15,054 nucleotides of DNA, taken from positions 1 to 15,054 of the forward strand of contig CAJKRH010000038.1 in the NCBI GenBank assembly GCA_905202255.1, written 5' to 3'. Position numbers and translations under genes: made by a program. This document shows positions 6,574 through 13,640 of this stretch, one piece after another. Every line of letters starts with the position of its first letter. Position 1 is the stretch's first letter. The notes beneath the pieces were generated by a model. That model was not told the origin of the DNA, did not search any database, and saw nothing but the letters and a program-made list of their open reading frames with translations. Source of the stretch: an uncultured Ruminococcus sp. (GTDB taxonomy: Bacteria > Bacillota > Clostridia > Oscillospirales > CAG-272).

Positions 6574-7848
6574 TCATCTTACCTTCGAGGCAAAATATTC
6601 TATTCTCTCGTCGAGAGTGGGCATTCTGTGACGTATTTCATGCGAAAACATGGAATTTTCCGCATTCTCCGTCGCGCATTTCTCATGTCCTATCAGCGCA
6701 TAAGCCGCGTCTGCAAGATGGCGGAACATATCTTTCTGCATAGCCTGACAGTGGAATGACTGCCGCGGCGAATTTATATCCTCGCCGCTTATCTGGAAGA
6801 GCTTATATTTCTCACAGAGATTCATTATCCTGCGGAGCTGACTCTCCGTATTGCGGCTCGGCATATATGTGACGGCATTGAAGCCGATACGCGCTATTTC
6901 GCGGAAGAGGCTGTCGAGATAATCATCCTCAAATTTCTGCGTTTTCTTATCCCCCGTGACAGAGTCGCCGACATCGCCGAGATAAGCATAGGCGAGTATC
7001 GCGCCGGCATCGTTTACAACCTTTTCAAGTTCGTAGATATCGGGGCATTCCGCATAGGCATCGACATAGAATTTCTCAACAAGATTGCTCTTCAGCGCGC
7101 CGAGAATATCATATTCGTAATATTCCGGCACAGCCGCAAGAATCTGCCCTCTCACCTTTTCGGAAACATCTATTCCCATTTCGCTTATCAAAAAGCGGAG
7201 TACCTCTTCGGGCGTTTTGCAGCGCGCCGTGATTTTTTTTGTCAGCGCATAGAGGATATGGCGCTCGGTGACGCTTCCGCCCTCATGTGCCATGGAAAGC
7301 GGCAGAACATCGTTTTCAAAATTCAGCGTAATTCCGTATGGCGCGGTGAGTTCCGTTATGCGCGCGCACATTTTTCTGTTGCGGTCGTTGCGCTTGATGC
7401 GATAGTAGCGGAAGAATATATTGAGCGTTTCGATATTCTGATGCGGTATGCCGTGGATTGCGACATATGCAATGGATTTCTGGTCGGGATTGTTTATTCT
7501 TCTGCCACAAAGCTCCGTATTCTGCATGAATGCGCGGCATTCCATGCCGACGGTCACAGGCAGGTCAACTATCCTCGCCGCCTCTATAAATTCCTTTGCT
7601 CCCGAGAGCGAATCATGGTCCATGATGCCCGCCGTGGCAAGTCCGCTCTGCCATGCCATATATACCGCCTTTGTCGGCGAATACGGCGAGAACGAATACG
7701 ATGTATGTATATGGTTGTTTACAAAGCCTGTCTTTTTCGGTTCGGGGATAGCGCCCGTCATGCTGAGGGCGCGGAGCTTGGCAAGAGCCTCCAGTCTGTT
7801 TTCCACATTCGGGGAGTTGAGCTCTTTTTCAAGTGCCTCTCTGAACAT
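6574..7848 (-). CDS. PHP-domain metallohydrolase, probable phosphatase or phosphoesterase
   Basis: This 424-residue protein carries the PHP (polymerase and histidinol phosphatase) metal-binding signature. HIHTSYS is at 46-52, DHDS at 77-80, GMECR at 101-105, then AIHG and a late EDINSPRQSFHC segment that could complete the metal site. No signal peptide or membrane segment is seen, so it is cytoplasmic. It is much longer than histidinol phosphatase (about 270 residues) and is not next to his genes, so a role in histidine synthesis is unlikely. The start ATG follows a strong GGAGGGGGAG site. It is last in the minus-strand operon, 18 nt after the aldolase/SDR stop, which suggests hydrolysis of a sugar phosphate or related ester in the same pathway. 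The substrate is inferred only from context. Confidence 0.82.
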   Translation of the reverse strand: MFREALEKELNSPNVENRLEALAKLRALSMTGAIPEPKKTGFVNNHIHTSYSFSPYSPTKAVYMAWQSGLATAGIMDHDSLSGAKEFIEAARIVDLPVTVGMECRAFMQNTELCGRRINNPDQKSIAYVAIHGIPHQNIETLNIFFRYYRIKRNDRNRKMCARITELTAPYGITLNFENDVLPLSMAHEGGSVTERHILYALTKKITARCKTPEEVLRFLISEMGIDVSEKVRGQILAAVPEYYEYDILGALKSNLVEKFYVDAYAECPDIYELEKVVNDAGAILAYAYLGDVGDSVTGDKKTQKFEDDYLDSLFREIARIGFNAVTYMPSRNTESQLRRIMNLCEKYKLFQISGEDINSPRQSFHCQAMQKDMFRHLADAAYALIGHEKCATENAENSMFSHEIRHRMPTLDERIEYFASKVR

Positions 7849-7866
7849 TATATTCTCCCCCTCCCG

Positions 7867-9828
7867 TCATTTCAGCATTTCCTGTCCGCCTGTGACGGGC
7901 AGTGCCTGACCGGTTTCATATTCCTGCTCGACTATATAGAAGAGCGCGCGGGCGATATCTTTCGGCAGGCAACCGCGGTTCAGCGGCACCTTGCTCTCGT
8001 AGTAGCGGCGAACATCGTCCACGGTCTTTGCACCGGGAACCTTGCCCGCATTCAGATACTGGACGAAAAGCCCGCGCACGGGATCCGACCAGAGCGGTCC
8101 GTCGAGATAATTTCCGGGGCATATCGCATTGACCTTGATGCCGTATGGCGCAAGCTCGAGCGCGAAGCTCTGCGTCAGTCCCAGCCCGCCGAATTTGCTT
8201 CCCGCATAGGCGAAATTCTTATTGCTTCCCGCAAGCCCCGATTTGGAATTTATCTCTATTATATCGGAGAGATAAGCGGGTGCATATTCGCGCTGAATCT
8301 TCATCGGGCGGCTCGCATACTTGGCGCAGAGGAAATATGCCGTATAGTTGACGGCGGTAACAAGCTCGAAATTCGCCTTTGTCATCTCCTCAAGCCCGCC
8401 TGCTCGCACAATACCCGCATTGTTTACGAATATATCAAGTCCGCCGTATGCAAAGACGCAGGCGTCTATCATATCGGAAACAGACTGCTCGTCGGAAACA
8501 TTGGCACAGACGGCAACAGCCCTGCCCGCGCCGTATTTTTCACATGCCTCGGCGGCAAAAGCCTTTGCGCCCTCGTAATTCATATCGGCGATGGCGACAT
8601 ACGCGCCCTCCTCGAGCATAGCCTCGGCAATACCTCTGCCGAAGCCCTGCGCCGCGCCCGTGACTATCGAAATCTTTTCGGAAAGGCGCTTTGCCGCTGC
8701 ACCCGAAAGTGCAACCTTTGCGCGGTAGCTTTCTACCTCCCAGTTTTTGATGAAGCGCGTCAGCTCCTCGTCAAGCGGGAGCGCACCGCCGAAGCTCTCG
8801 CTGTATACGGCGATGCTCATCGCATCGGCAAAGACAGCCGCCGCCGTGTCAGCTTCCTTTTTCGTTTTACCGCAGGAGAACATACCGACTCCCGAGACGA
8901 AAATTATCTTCGGCGCATAGCCGTACTGCGCCTTGTATGCAGCAAAGGCTTCCGCCACGCGCTCCGGCAGGTTTTCGCCCGCCTCCACGAGAAGCGGCTC
9001 TGCCTTGCAGTAAACGATATGGTCGGGAGAGAAGCCGCCCGCTATCGGAGCGAAAGCCTCTCTGCTAGCGGCAAAAGAGAGTATATCCTTATTTACCGTG
9101 AATGTCACGACTGCGTTTCCGCCCTCGCCGTAGAGCATACGGATTTCGGGAGCAAGGCGCAGAGCCGCCGTGCGGTCATATTCCGCTTCGCTCCTGTCGG
9201 GGAAACGCTTTATATTTTCCTTTATCTTCGCCATCGCCCCGGTGGCGGCGCGGTCTATCTCGTCTACAGTATCGGCGGCAAAGAAAACTCCGTGATTCTG
9301 GAGGAAAATGAGCTTCGGCGCACTTCCCTTTTCAGCCTTATAGGCATCGGTTTTTTCCTTGCAGAGCGCGGCGAGAATATAGCCGGGCTTTGTGGAGCCG
9401 ACCCATACGGCATCGGGGAAAAGCCGTCTGCAAGCCGCCTCACCGCCTCGCGCACAGGTAATGCCGTTGACAAGCGCGGGATGAACATGAAGCACGAATT
9501 TATAGGGGAGCAGGTCATGCAGGAGCGTTTCCACGCTCGGACGCTTTGCCTCCTCGCCTGCGCACTTTGCCGCCATCATATCGGCAAGCACCTCTGCCTC
9601 GCGCTCCGCTTCGTTTTCGGAATATTTCTTTTCAAGCATGGCAGAGAGCTTTTTTCTGTCCATTTTCACAAAGCCGCTCTCGCTTATTGTGGCGAGCGCT
9701 GTGCCCGAGCCCTTGACATAGAGCATATCTTCTGTTTTATATGAGGTATTGCCGCCGCCCGCGAGGACAAACTCGGGGTCAGAGCCGTAGCGGTGCGACA
9801 TTTCGATCAGCGCCTTGATTGCTTCCAT
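7867..9828 (-). CDS. Bifunctional class II aldolase / short-chain dehydrogenase (RhaD-YuxG type)
   Basis: The 653-residue protein has two enzymes in tandem. The N-terminal class II aldolase (about 1-370) shows GGGNTS (24-29), the metal ligands of HVH (114-116) and NHG (178-180, H179). The C-terminal SDR (about 383-653) shows TGAAQGFG (390-397), NNAG (469-472) and the triad S528, Y541, K545. In characterised relatives the aldolase splits L-rhamnulose 1-phosphate to dihydroxyacetone phosphate and L-lactaldehyde, and the SDR acts on the aldehyde. The ATG at 9828 is chosen because AGGAGG (9837-9842 on the complement) lies 8 nt upstream; a start at 9891 would add 21 unconserved-looking residues overlapping the previous gene. 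The stop of the SorE-like gene touches this ribosome binding site, so translation is probably coupled. No rhamnose isomerase or kinase gene is nearby, so another ketose 1-phosphate remains possible. Confidence 0.88.
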   Translation of the reverse strand: MEAIKALIEMSHRYGSDPEFVLAGGGNTSYKTEDMLYVKGSGTALATISESGFVKMDRKKLSAMLEKKYSENEAEREAEVLADMMAAKCAGEEAKRPSVETLLHDLLPYKFVLHVHPALVNGITCARGGEAACRRLFPDAVWVGSTKPGYILAALCKEKTDAYKAEKGSAPKLIFLQNHGVFFAADTVDEIDRAATGAMAKIKENIKRFPDRSEAEYDRTAALRLAPEIRMLYGEGGNAVVTFTVNKDILSFAASREAFAPIAGGFSPDHIVYCKAEPLLVEAGENLPERVAEAFAAYKAQYGYAPKIIFVSGVGMFSCGKTKKEADTAAAVFADAMSIAVYSESFGGALPLDEELTRFIKNWEVESYRAKVALSGAAAKRLSEKISIVTGAAQGFGRGIAEAMLEEGAYVAIADMNYEGAKAFAAEACEKYGAGRAVAVCANVSDEQSVSDMIDACVFAYGGLDIFVNNAGIVRAGGLEEMTKANFELVTAVNYTAYFLCAKYASRPMKIQREYAPAYLSDIIEINSKSGLAGSNKNFAYAGSKFGGLGLTQSFALELAPYGIKVNAICPGNYLDGPLWSDPVRGLFVQYLNAGKVPGAKTVDDVRRYYESKVPLNRGCLPKDIARALFYIVEQEYETGQALPVTGGQEMLK

Positions 9829-9842
9829 TCCCTCTTCCTCCT

Positions 9843-11105
9843 TTATATAGCCTTGGCGTTTGCGAGCAGATATTTCTCCGCTTCGAGACACCAGAGTCCG
9901 TTGTTCTTCTTTACTATCGCGGCAAGCTCGCGGAACATGGGGTCACTCTCGCCGAGCTTCTCAAAATCCGCGATAGCCGTCATCGGCATTGAGATATTCG
10001 TATAGGTCAGCTTCTTGCCGCCGGGAATTTTCGGCAGGTTCAGCGTCGTTTCGGCAACACTGTCCAGCCCGCCGACATGGGTTATCATCGCCGCAGGATT
10101 TATCTTGCCCGCCGCCATCATCTCGAGCGACTCGAGCATATCCGCGCTGTTTCCGCCGCTTGTGCCGACGATATGTGTGGAGGCATAATGCACATTATAG
10201 AAATTGAATTTCGCGGAAAATTCGGGATTTGTCGGTCCCGCGAAGAAGTTCAGGCAGCCGTCCTTTGCAAGCAGTGCATCGCCCATCTCGACAACAGGCG
10301 CGACAGGCGCATAGACGAATACATCGTCATAGCCCTTGCCGTCCGTGAGCGAGCGCAGATATGCCGTAGCATCGGGGATACCCGCCGTATTGACATACAT
10401 GAGCTTCACGCCGTTTGCCTCCGCCTTCGCCGGAGAAAGAATCTGCTCGGCGCGCGAGAGTCTTGCCGCATCTATATCCGTCACCACTACAAGCGCGGGG
10501 CGGCGGTCGCAGTTTATCGCATAATCGACAGCGCCCAGTCCCATAGGTCCCGCACCCGCAAGTATAGCCATATTGCCGCCGCGGCGGATGCCCATCTCAT
10601 GATTGTAGCTTCCCGCCTTTGTATGGTAATTTGCATGATAGCCGCCGACAATGCACGACATCGGCTCGGAGAGCGAGCCGTAGAAATACGCCTCGCCGTT
10701 ATAAGGGAGCAGGCAGTCCATCTCCATGACCTCATGCGGGATAACAACATATGTCGCCGCGCCGCCTATATATTTGTAGGAATATCCGGGAGCGGCAAGG
10801 CTGCCCTTGTAATTGAGCGCCGTCTGCACTACAAACCGTGCGCCGACCTCGTATCTGCCCCTCCATTTTTCACCTATCTCAACTATCTCTCCGCAAAATT
10901 CATGACCGATTATAACGGGATTTTCCGCCACATCGTCGGGAACGCGCTTATGCGCCGCGCCCTGACAAGCCGCCTTGTAGGTAGACATGCAGATGCTGTC
11001 CGAAAAAATATGTGCGAGAATCTCGTCGTCCTTTATCTTCGGGAGCTCAAATTCCTCGAGGCGCAGATCTCCCACTCCGTAAAGTCTTACCGCTTTGGTT
11101 TTCAT
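9843..11105 (-). CDS. SorE-like zinc-binding alcohol dehydrogenase (L-sorbose-1-phosphate reductase family)
   Basis: This is a 420-residue medium-chain dehydrogenase. Likely catalytic zinc ligands are C39, H68-E69 in GHEFCG and a later acidic residue near SEPMSC (146-151). The nucleotide fold is GAGPMGLG (184-191) followed by D210, which favours NAD(H). The N-terminal MKTKAVRLYG, the segment KRVPDDVAENPVIIGHEFCG and the segment around EVMEMDCLLPYNGEAYF are, from memory, hallmarks of SorE, which interconverts L-sorbose 1-phosphate and D-glucitol 6-phosphate. The family also contains members of unknown substrate. AAGGAA lies 7 nt before the ATG. It is second in the minus-strand operon, 34 nt after the DUF3006 gene and 14 nt ahead of the aldolase/SDR. 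Confidence 0.85.
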   Translation of the reverse strand: MKTKAVRLYGVGDLRLEEFELPKIKDDEILAHIFSDSICMSTYKAACQGAAHKRVPDDVAENPVIIGHEFCGEIVEIGEKWRGRYEVGARFVVQTALNYKGSLAAPGYSYKYIGGAATYVVIPHEVMEMDCLLPYNGEAYFYGSLSEPMSCIVGGYHANYHTKAGSYNHEMGIRRGGNMAILAGAGPMGLGAVDYAINCDRRPALVVVTDIDAARLSRAEQILSPAKAEANGVKLMYVNTAGIPDATAYLRSLTDGKGYDDVFVYAPVAPVVEMGDALLAKDGCLNFFAGPTNPEFSAKFNFYNVHYASTHIVGTSGGNSADMLESLEMMAAGKINPAAMITHVGGLDSVAETTLNLPKIPGGKKLTYTNISMPMTAIADFEKLGESDPMFRELAAIVKKNNGLWCLEAEKYLLANAKAI

Positions 11106-11123
11106 AAAAAGTTCCTTTCTCGT

Positions 11124-11139
11124 GTCCGCTTCGGCGGGT
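11124..11139. other. Small TTCG-loop hairpin between the DUF3006 and SorE-like genes
   Basis: CCGC-TTCG-GCGG at 11126-11137, extendable by wobble pairs to 11124-11139, is followed on the plus strand by a T-rich run (11139-11159). On the plus strand it resembles a weak intrinsic terminator that could limit antisense transcription. On the coding (minus) strand it is a CGAA-loop hairpin in the 34-nt spacer, with no T-run after it. The short stem keeps confidence low. Confidence 0.25.
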
Positions 11140-11382
11140 TTATTTCGTTTTGTTTTTTCTCAGGTTTTGCATGAGAGCACGGACTTCACTTTTTTTCGCT
11201 TCCGTTTCCTCACGCAGAAACTGCGCAGAGACAACCCTGCCTCCGTCAAGCTCGATAAGCAGAATATCATCCTCATGCAGAGGAATCGAAAAATCCGATT
11301 TTCGCAGGTCATAAAAATTGCGCTCCTCATCCTCACAGACGACAAAGCCCTCCTCAAATCTGTCTATTCTTACCTTAAGCAA
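11140..11382 (-). CDS. DUF3006 domain-containing small protein
   Basis: The 80-residue protein matches the DUF3006 pattern: a beta-strand N-terminus with IDRFEEGFVVCEDE (6-19), a central segment setting out LHEDDILLIELDGGRVV (35-51), and a charged C-terminal helix ending in Lys/Arg. No biochemical role is established for this family to my knowledge. No ATG is available near the conserved start. TTG at 11382 follows AGAGGA about 7 nt upstream and places the protein correctly. It is the first gene after the minus-strand promoter and appears co-transcribed with the sugar-phosphate genes. In other genomes such proteins are often found beside metallo-beta-lactamase-fold hydrolases; none is present here. 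Confidence 0.75.
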   Translation of the reverse strand: MLKVRIDRFEEGFVVCEDEERNFYDLRKSDFSIPLHEDDILLIELDGGRVVSAQFLREETEAKKSEVRALMQNLRKNKTK

Positions 11383-11420
11383 AGAAAAATCCTCTCCCTA
11401 TTTATATAATACATATATCA

Positions 11421-11449
11421 ATTATAATATAATAAGAAATTTTATTCAA
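11421..11449 (-). promoter_or_regulatory. Promoter of the DUF3006-SorE-aldolase-PHP operon
   Basis: Read on the minus strand, the -35 is TTGAAT (complement of 11444-11449) and the -10 is TATAAT (complement of 11421-11426), with a 17-bp spacer. The expected start near 11413 leaves a leader of about 30 nt before the TTG start. The surroundings are very AT-rich, which raises the chance of fortuitous matches, but spacing and both hexamers are good. Confidence 0.6.
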
Positions 11450-11487
11450 TAATTTTTCGCAAAAATCTGTCATTTCTGCGTTTTTTA

Positions 11488-11496
11488 TGATATAAT
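11488..11496 (+). promoter_or_regulatory. Extended -10 promoter of ligA
   Basis: TGATATAAT at 11488-11496 is an extended -10, identical to that of the deoR promoter. A -35 at the expected place (about 11468-11473, TGTCAT) is poor, consistent with an extended -10 promoter. A second TATAAT at 11502-11507 could also serve but lacks a -35. The expected leader is about 50 nt. It is divergent from the minus-strand operon promoter. Confidence 0.55.
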
Positions 11497-11555
11497 GGGT
11501 TTATAATCGTACAAAATACACAAAAACCCGCTCGGTTGCCCACACGGAGGAACTT

Positions 11556-13550
11556 ATGGAAAGCGAAAAAAACGCGGCAAAACGCCGCATAGACGAGCTT
11601 CGTGAGCTGCTCGCGCATCATTCTTTTCTTTATTACGTAGAGGATGCGCCGCAGATTTCAGATTATGAATACGATAAGCTTTTCTATGAGCTTGTCGCGC
11701 TCGAAGAGAAATATCCCGAATTTGACAGTCCCACATCGCCCACAAAGCGAGTCGGCGGCAAGGCGCTCGATAAATTCGAGAAAGTAACTCACGCCGTGAA
11801 AATGGGCAGTCTCGCCGATGTTTTCTCATACGACGAAGTGCGCGATTTCGTGGCGAAAACGAACGAAAAGCTCGGCAAAGCCACTGTTTTTTCCGTCGAG
11901 CCGAAGATAGACGGGCTTTCCGTTTCGCTCGTGTATGAAAACGGCAGGTTTTCGCTCGGCTCCACGCGAGGCGACGGCACAGTCGGCGAAAATGTGAGCG
12001 AAAATCTCAAAACAGTGCGCACCATCCCGATGAAAACAAAAGACGCTCTGCCTCATCTCGAGGTTCGCGGCGAGGTATATATGCCGCGCGAGGCTTTTGC
12101 CGCGCTCAACGAAAAGCGCGAAGCCGAGGGCGAACAGCTATTTGCAAATCCGCGAAACGCCGCCGCCGGCTCGCTCCGTCAGCTTGATTCCAAGGTGACG
12201 GCGTCGCGCAGGCTCGATATTTTCGTTTTCAATGTTCAGGCGGCAGAGGGCATAGAATTTTCCTCGCATATAGAGAGCCTTGAATATCTGAAAAGTCAGG
12301 GCTTCCATATCATAGACGGCATCCGTCGCGCCTCTTCGGCAGAGGAGATAATCTCCGCCATAGAGGAAATCGGCGCGGCAAGAGACAATCTGCCCTATGA
12401 TATTGACGGTGTTGTGATAAAGGCGGACAGTCTCGCCGAGCGCAAGCTTCTCGGCGAAAACATCAGCACACCGAAGTGGGCAATAGCATATAAATTCCCG
12501 CCCGAGCAGAAGCAGACAAAGCTGACGGATATCATCATTCAGGTCGGCAGGACAGGCGTGCTCACGCCGAATGCCCGCCTTGAGCCGGTGCGCCTTGCCG
12601 GCACCGTCGTCAGCCGCGCGACACTGCATAATATAGATTTCATCCGAGAGAGGGATATACGCATCGGCGATACGATCACGCTGCAGAAAGCGGGCGATAT
12701 CATCCCCGAGATAATCTGCGTCGATAAATCCAAGCGAAACGGAAGCGAGGTTCCCTACGAGATGCCGACGCACTGCCCCTCCTGCGGCGAGCCTGTCATC
12801 CGCGATGACGAAGCGGCGACGCGCTGTACAAACGCAAGCTGTCCCGCCCAGCTTGAGCGGCATATAACGCATTTTGCCTCGCGCGACGCGATGAATATCG
12901 ACGGCATGGGACCTGCCGTGGTCAGACTGCTTATCGCGAGCGGACTTATTCACAATGTAGCCGATATCTATTCCCTTTCCGCAGGCGAAATCGAGAGACT
13001 TGACCGCATGGGCAAAAAGTCCGCGGAAAATCTCATCGTCGCGATAGAGCATTCCAAGTCGGCAGGACTGGATAAGCTCATCTATGCGCTCGGCATAAGG
13101 CAGGTCGGCGAAAAGGCGGCAAGGTCGCTTGCTGAAGCTTTTCCCGATATAGAGCTGCTCTTCTCCGCATCGGAGGAGCAAATATCGGCAATATACGATT
13201 TCGGCGATATCTCGGCGCATTATATAGTGAATTTCTTTGCGCATCCGCAGACGCGCGTCCTCGTTGACGAGCTGAAAAGCCGCGGTGTGAAAACAACATA
13301 TGAGGTGCAGAAGCGCGGCAATATCTTCGAGGGTATGACATTCGTGCTGACAGGCACACTGCCGACGATGAAGCGCGATGAAGCATCGCGCCTCATAGAA
13401 GAAAACGGCGGCAAGGTTTCCTCATCCGTTTCGGCTAAAACAAGCATGGTTCTCGCCGGAGAAGATGCGGGAAGTAAGCTGACAAAGGCGCAAAGCCTCG
13501 GCGTGCGCATAATAAGCGAGGAAGAGCTTCTCTCTATGCTCGGAAGATGA
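11556..13550 (+). CDS. ligA: NAD-dependent DNA ligase
   Basis: LigA seals nicks in DNA during replication and repair using NAD+. The 664-residue protein has the full bacterial domain set. Domain Ia (about 1-60) contains the HHSFLYYVEDAPQISDYEYD region that binds NMN. The adenylation domain has the AMP-accepting lysine K117 in EPKIDG. An OB fold is followed by a zinc finger with C407, C410, C424 and C429. Helix-hairpin-helix repeats cover about 440-580, and a BRCT domain about 586-664. GGAGG (11546-11550) lies 5 nt before the ATG. All key residues are intact and the length is typical. It is a housekeeping gene, divergent from the sugar-phosphate operon and 90 nt ahead of obg. Confidence 0.97.
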   Translation: MESEKNAAKRRIDELRELLAHHSFLYYVEDAPQISDYEYDKLFYELVALEEKYPEFDSPTSPTKRVGGKALDKFEKVTHAVKMGSLADVFSYDEVRDFVAKTNEKLGKATVFSVEPKIDGLSVSLVYENGRFSLGSTRGDGTVGENVSENLKTVRTIPMKTKDALPHLEVRGEVYMPREAFAALNEKREAEGEQLFANPRNAAAGSLRQLDSKVTASRRLDIFVFNVQAAEGIEFSSHIESLEYLKSQGFHIIDGIRRASSAEEIISAIEEIGAARDNLPYDIDGVVIKADSLAERKLLGENISTPKWAIAYKFPPEQKQTKLTDIIIQVGRTGVLTPNARLEPVRLAGTVVSRATLHNIDFIRERDIRIGDTITLQKAGDIIPEIICVDKSKRNGSEVPYEMPTHCPSCGEPVIRDDEAATRCTNASCPAQLERHITHFASRDAMNIDGMGPAVVRLLIASGLIHNVADIYSLSAGEIERLDRMGKKSAENLIVAIEHSKSAGLDKLIYALGIRQVGEKAARSLAEAFPDIELLFSASEEQISAIYDFGDISAHYIVNFFAHPQTRVLVDELKSRGVKTTYEVQKRGNIFEGMTFVLTGTLPTMKRDEASRLIEENGGKVSSSVSAKTSMVLAGEDAGSKLTKAQSLGVRIISEEELLSMLGR

Positions 13551-13557
13551 AAAAGTC

Positions 13558-13586
13558 TTGACAGCAAGCAGATTTTATGGTAAAAT
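13558..13586 (+). promoter_or_regulatory. Strong sigma-A promoter of obg
   Basis: A consensus -35 TTGACA (13558-13563) and -10 TAAAAT (13581-13586) are separated by 17 bp, with an extended -10 TG at 13578-13579. The -35 starts 8 nt after the ligA stop. The expected transcription start is about 13593, leaving a leader of about 48 nt. Confidence 0.8.
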
Positions 13587-13620
13587 ATACATCCGTATAT
13601 TTAAGTTATACATTTGTATA
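13583..13620. promoter_or_regulatory. Tandem palindromes over the obg transcription start (candidate operator)
   Basis: Two TATAC-N4-GTATA dyads lie at 13586-13599 and 13607-13620, with centres 21 bp apart, two turns of the helix. The first extends to 8-bp arms (AAATATAC/GTATATTT, 13583-13602) and overlaps the -10. The second is a perfect palindrome of 6-bp arms, TATACA-TT-TGTATA. Spacing and position suit a repressor dimer pair. The cognate regulator is not identified. Confidence 0.5.
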
Positions 13621-13640
13621 GAAAGATAGAAGGTGACAAA

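Noticed and set aside
7258..9744. Open frame of 828 codons on the plus strand, opposite the PHP and aldolase/SDR genes
   Set aside because: It crosses the boundary between two well-supported genes and has no domain-like sequence; long antisense frames are expected from this codon usage.
10077..11174. Plus-strand open frame of 365 codons opposite the SorE-like gene
   Set aside because: Composition is Arg/Cys/His-rich and unlike any family I know; the opposite strand encodes an intact enzyme with zinc and NAD motifs.
12138..13244. Minus-strand open frame of 368 codons within ligA
   Set aside because: LigA is complete and conserved on the plus strand; this is antisense shadow coding.
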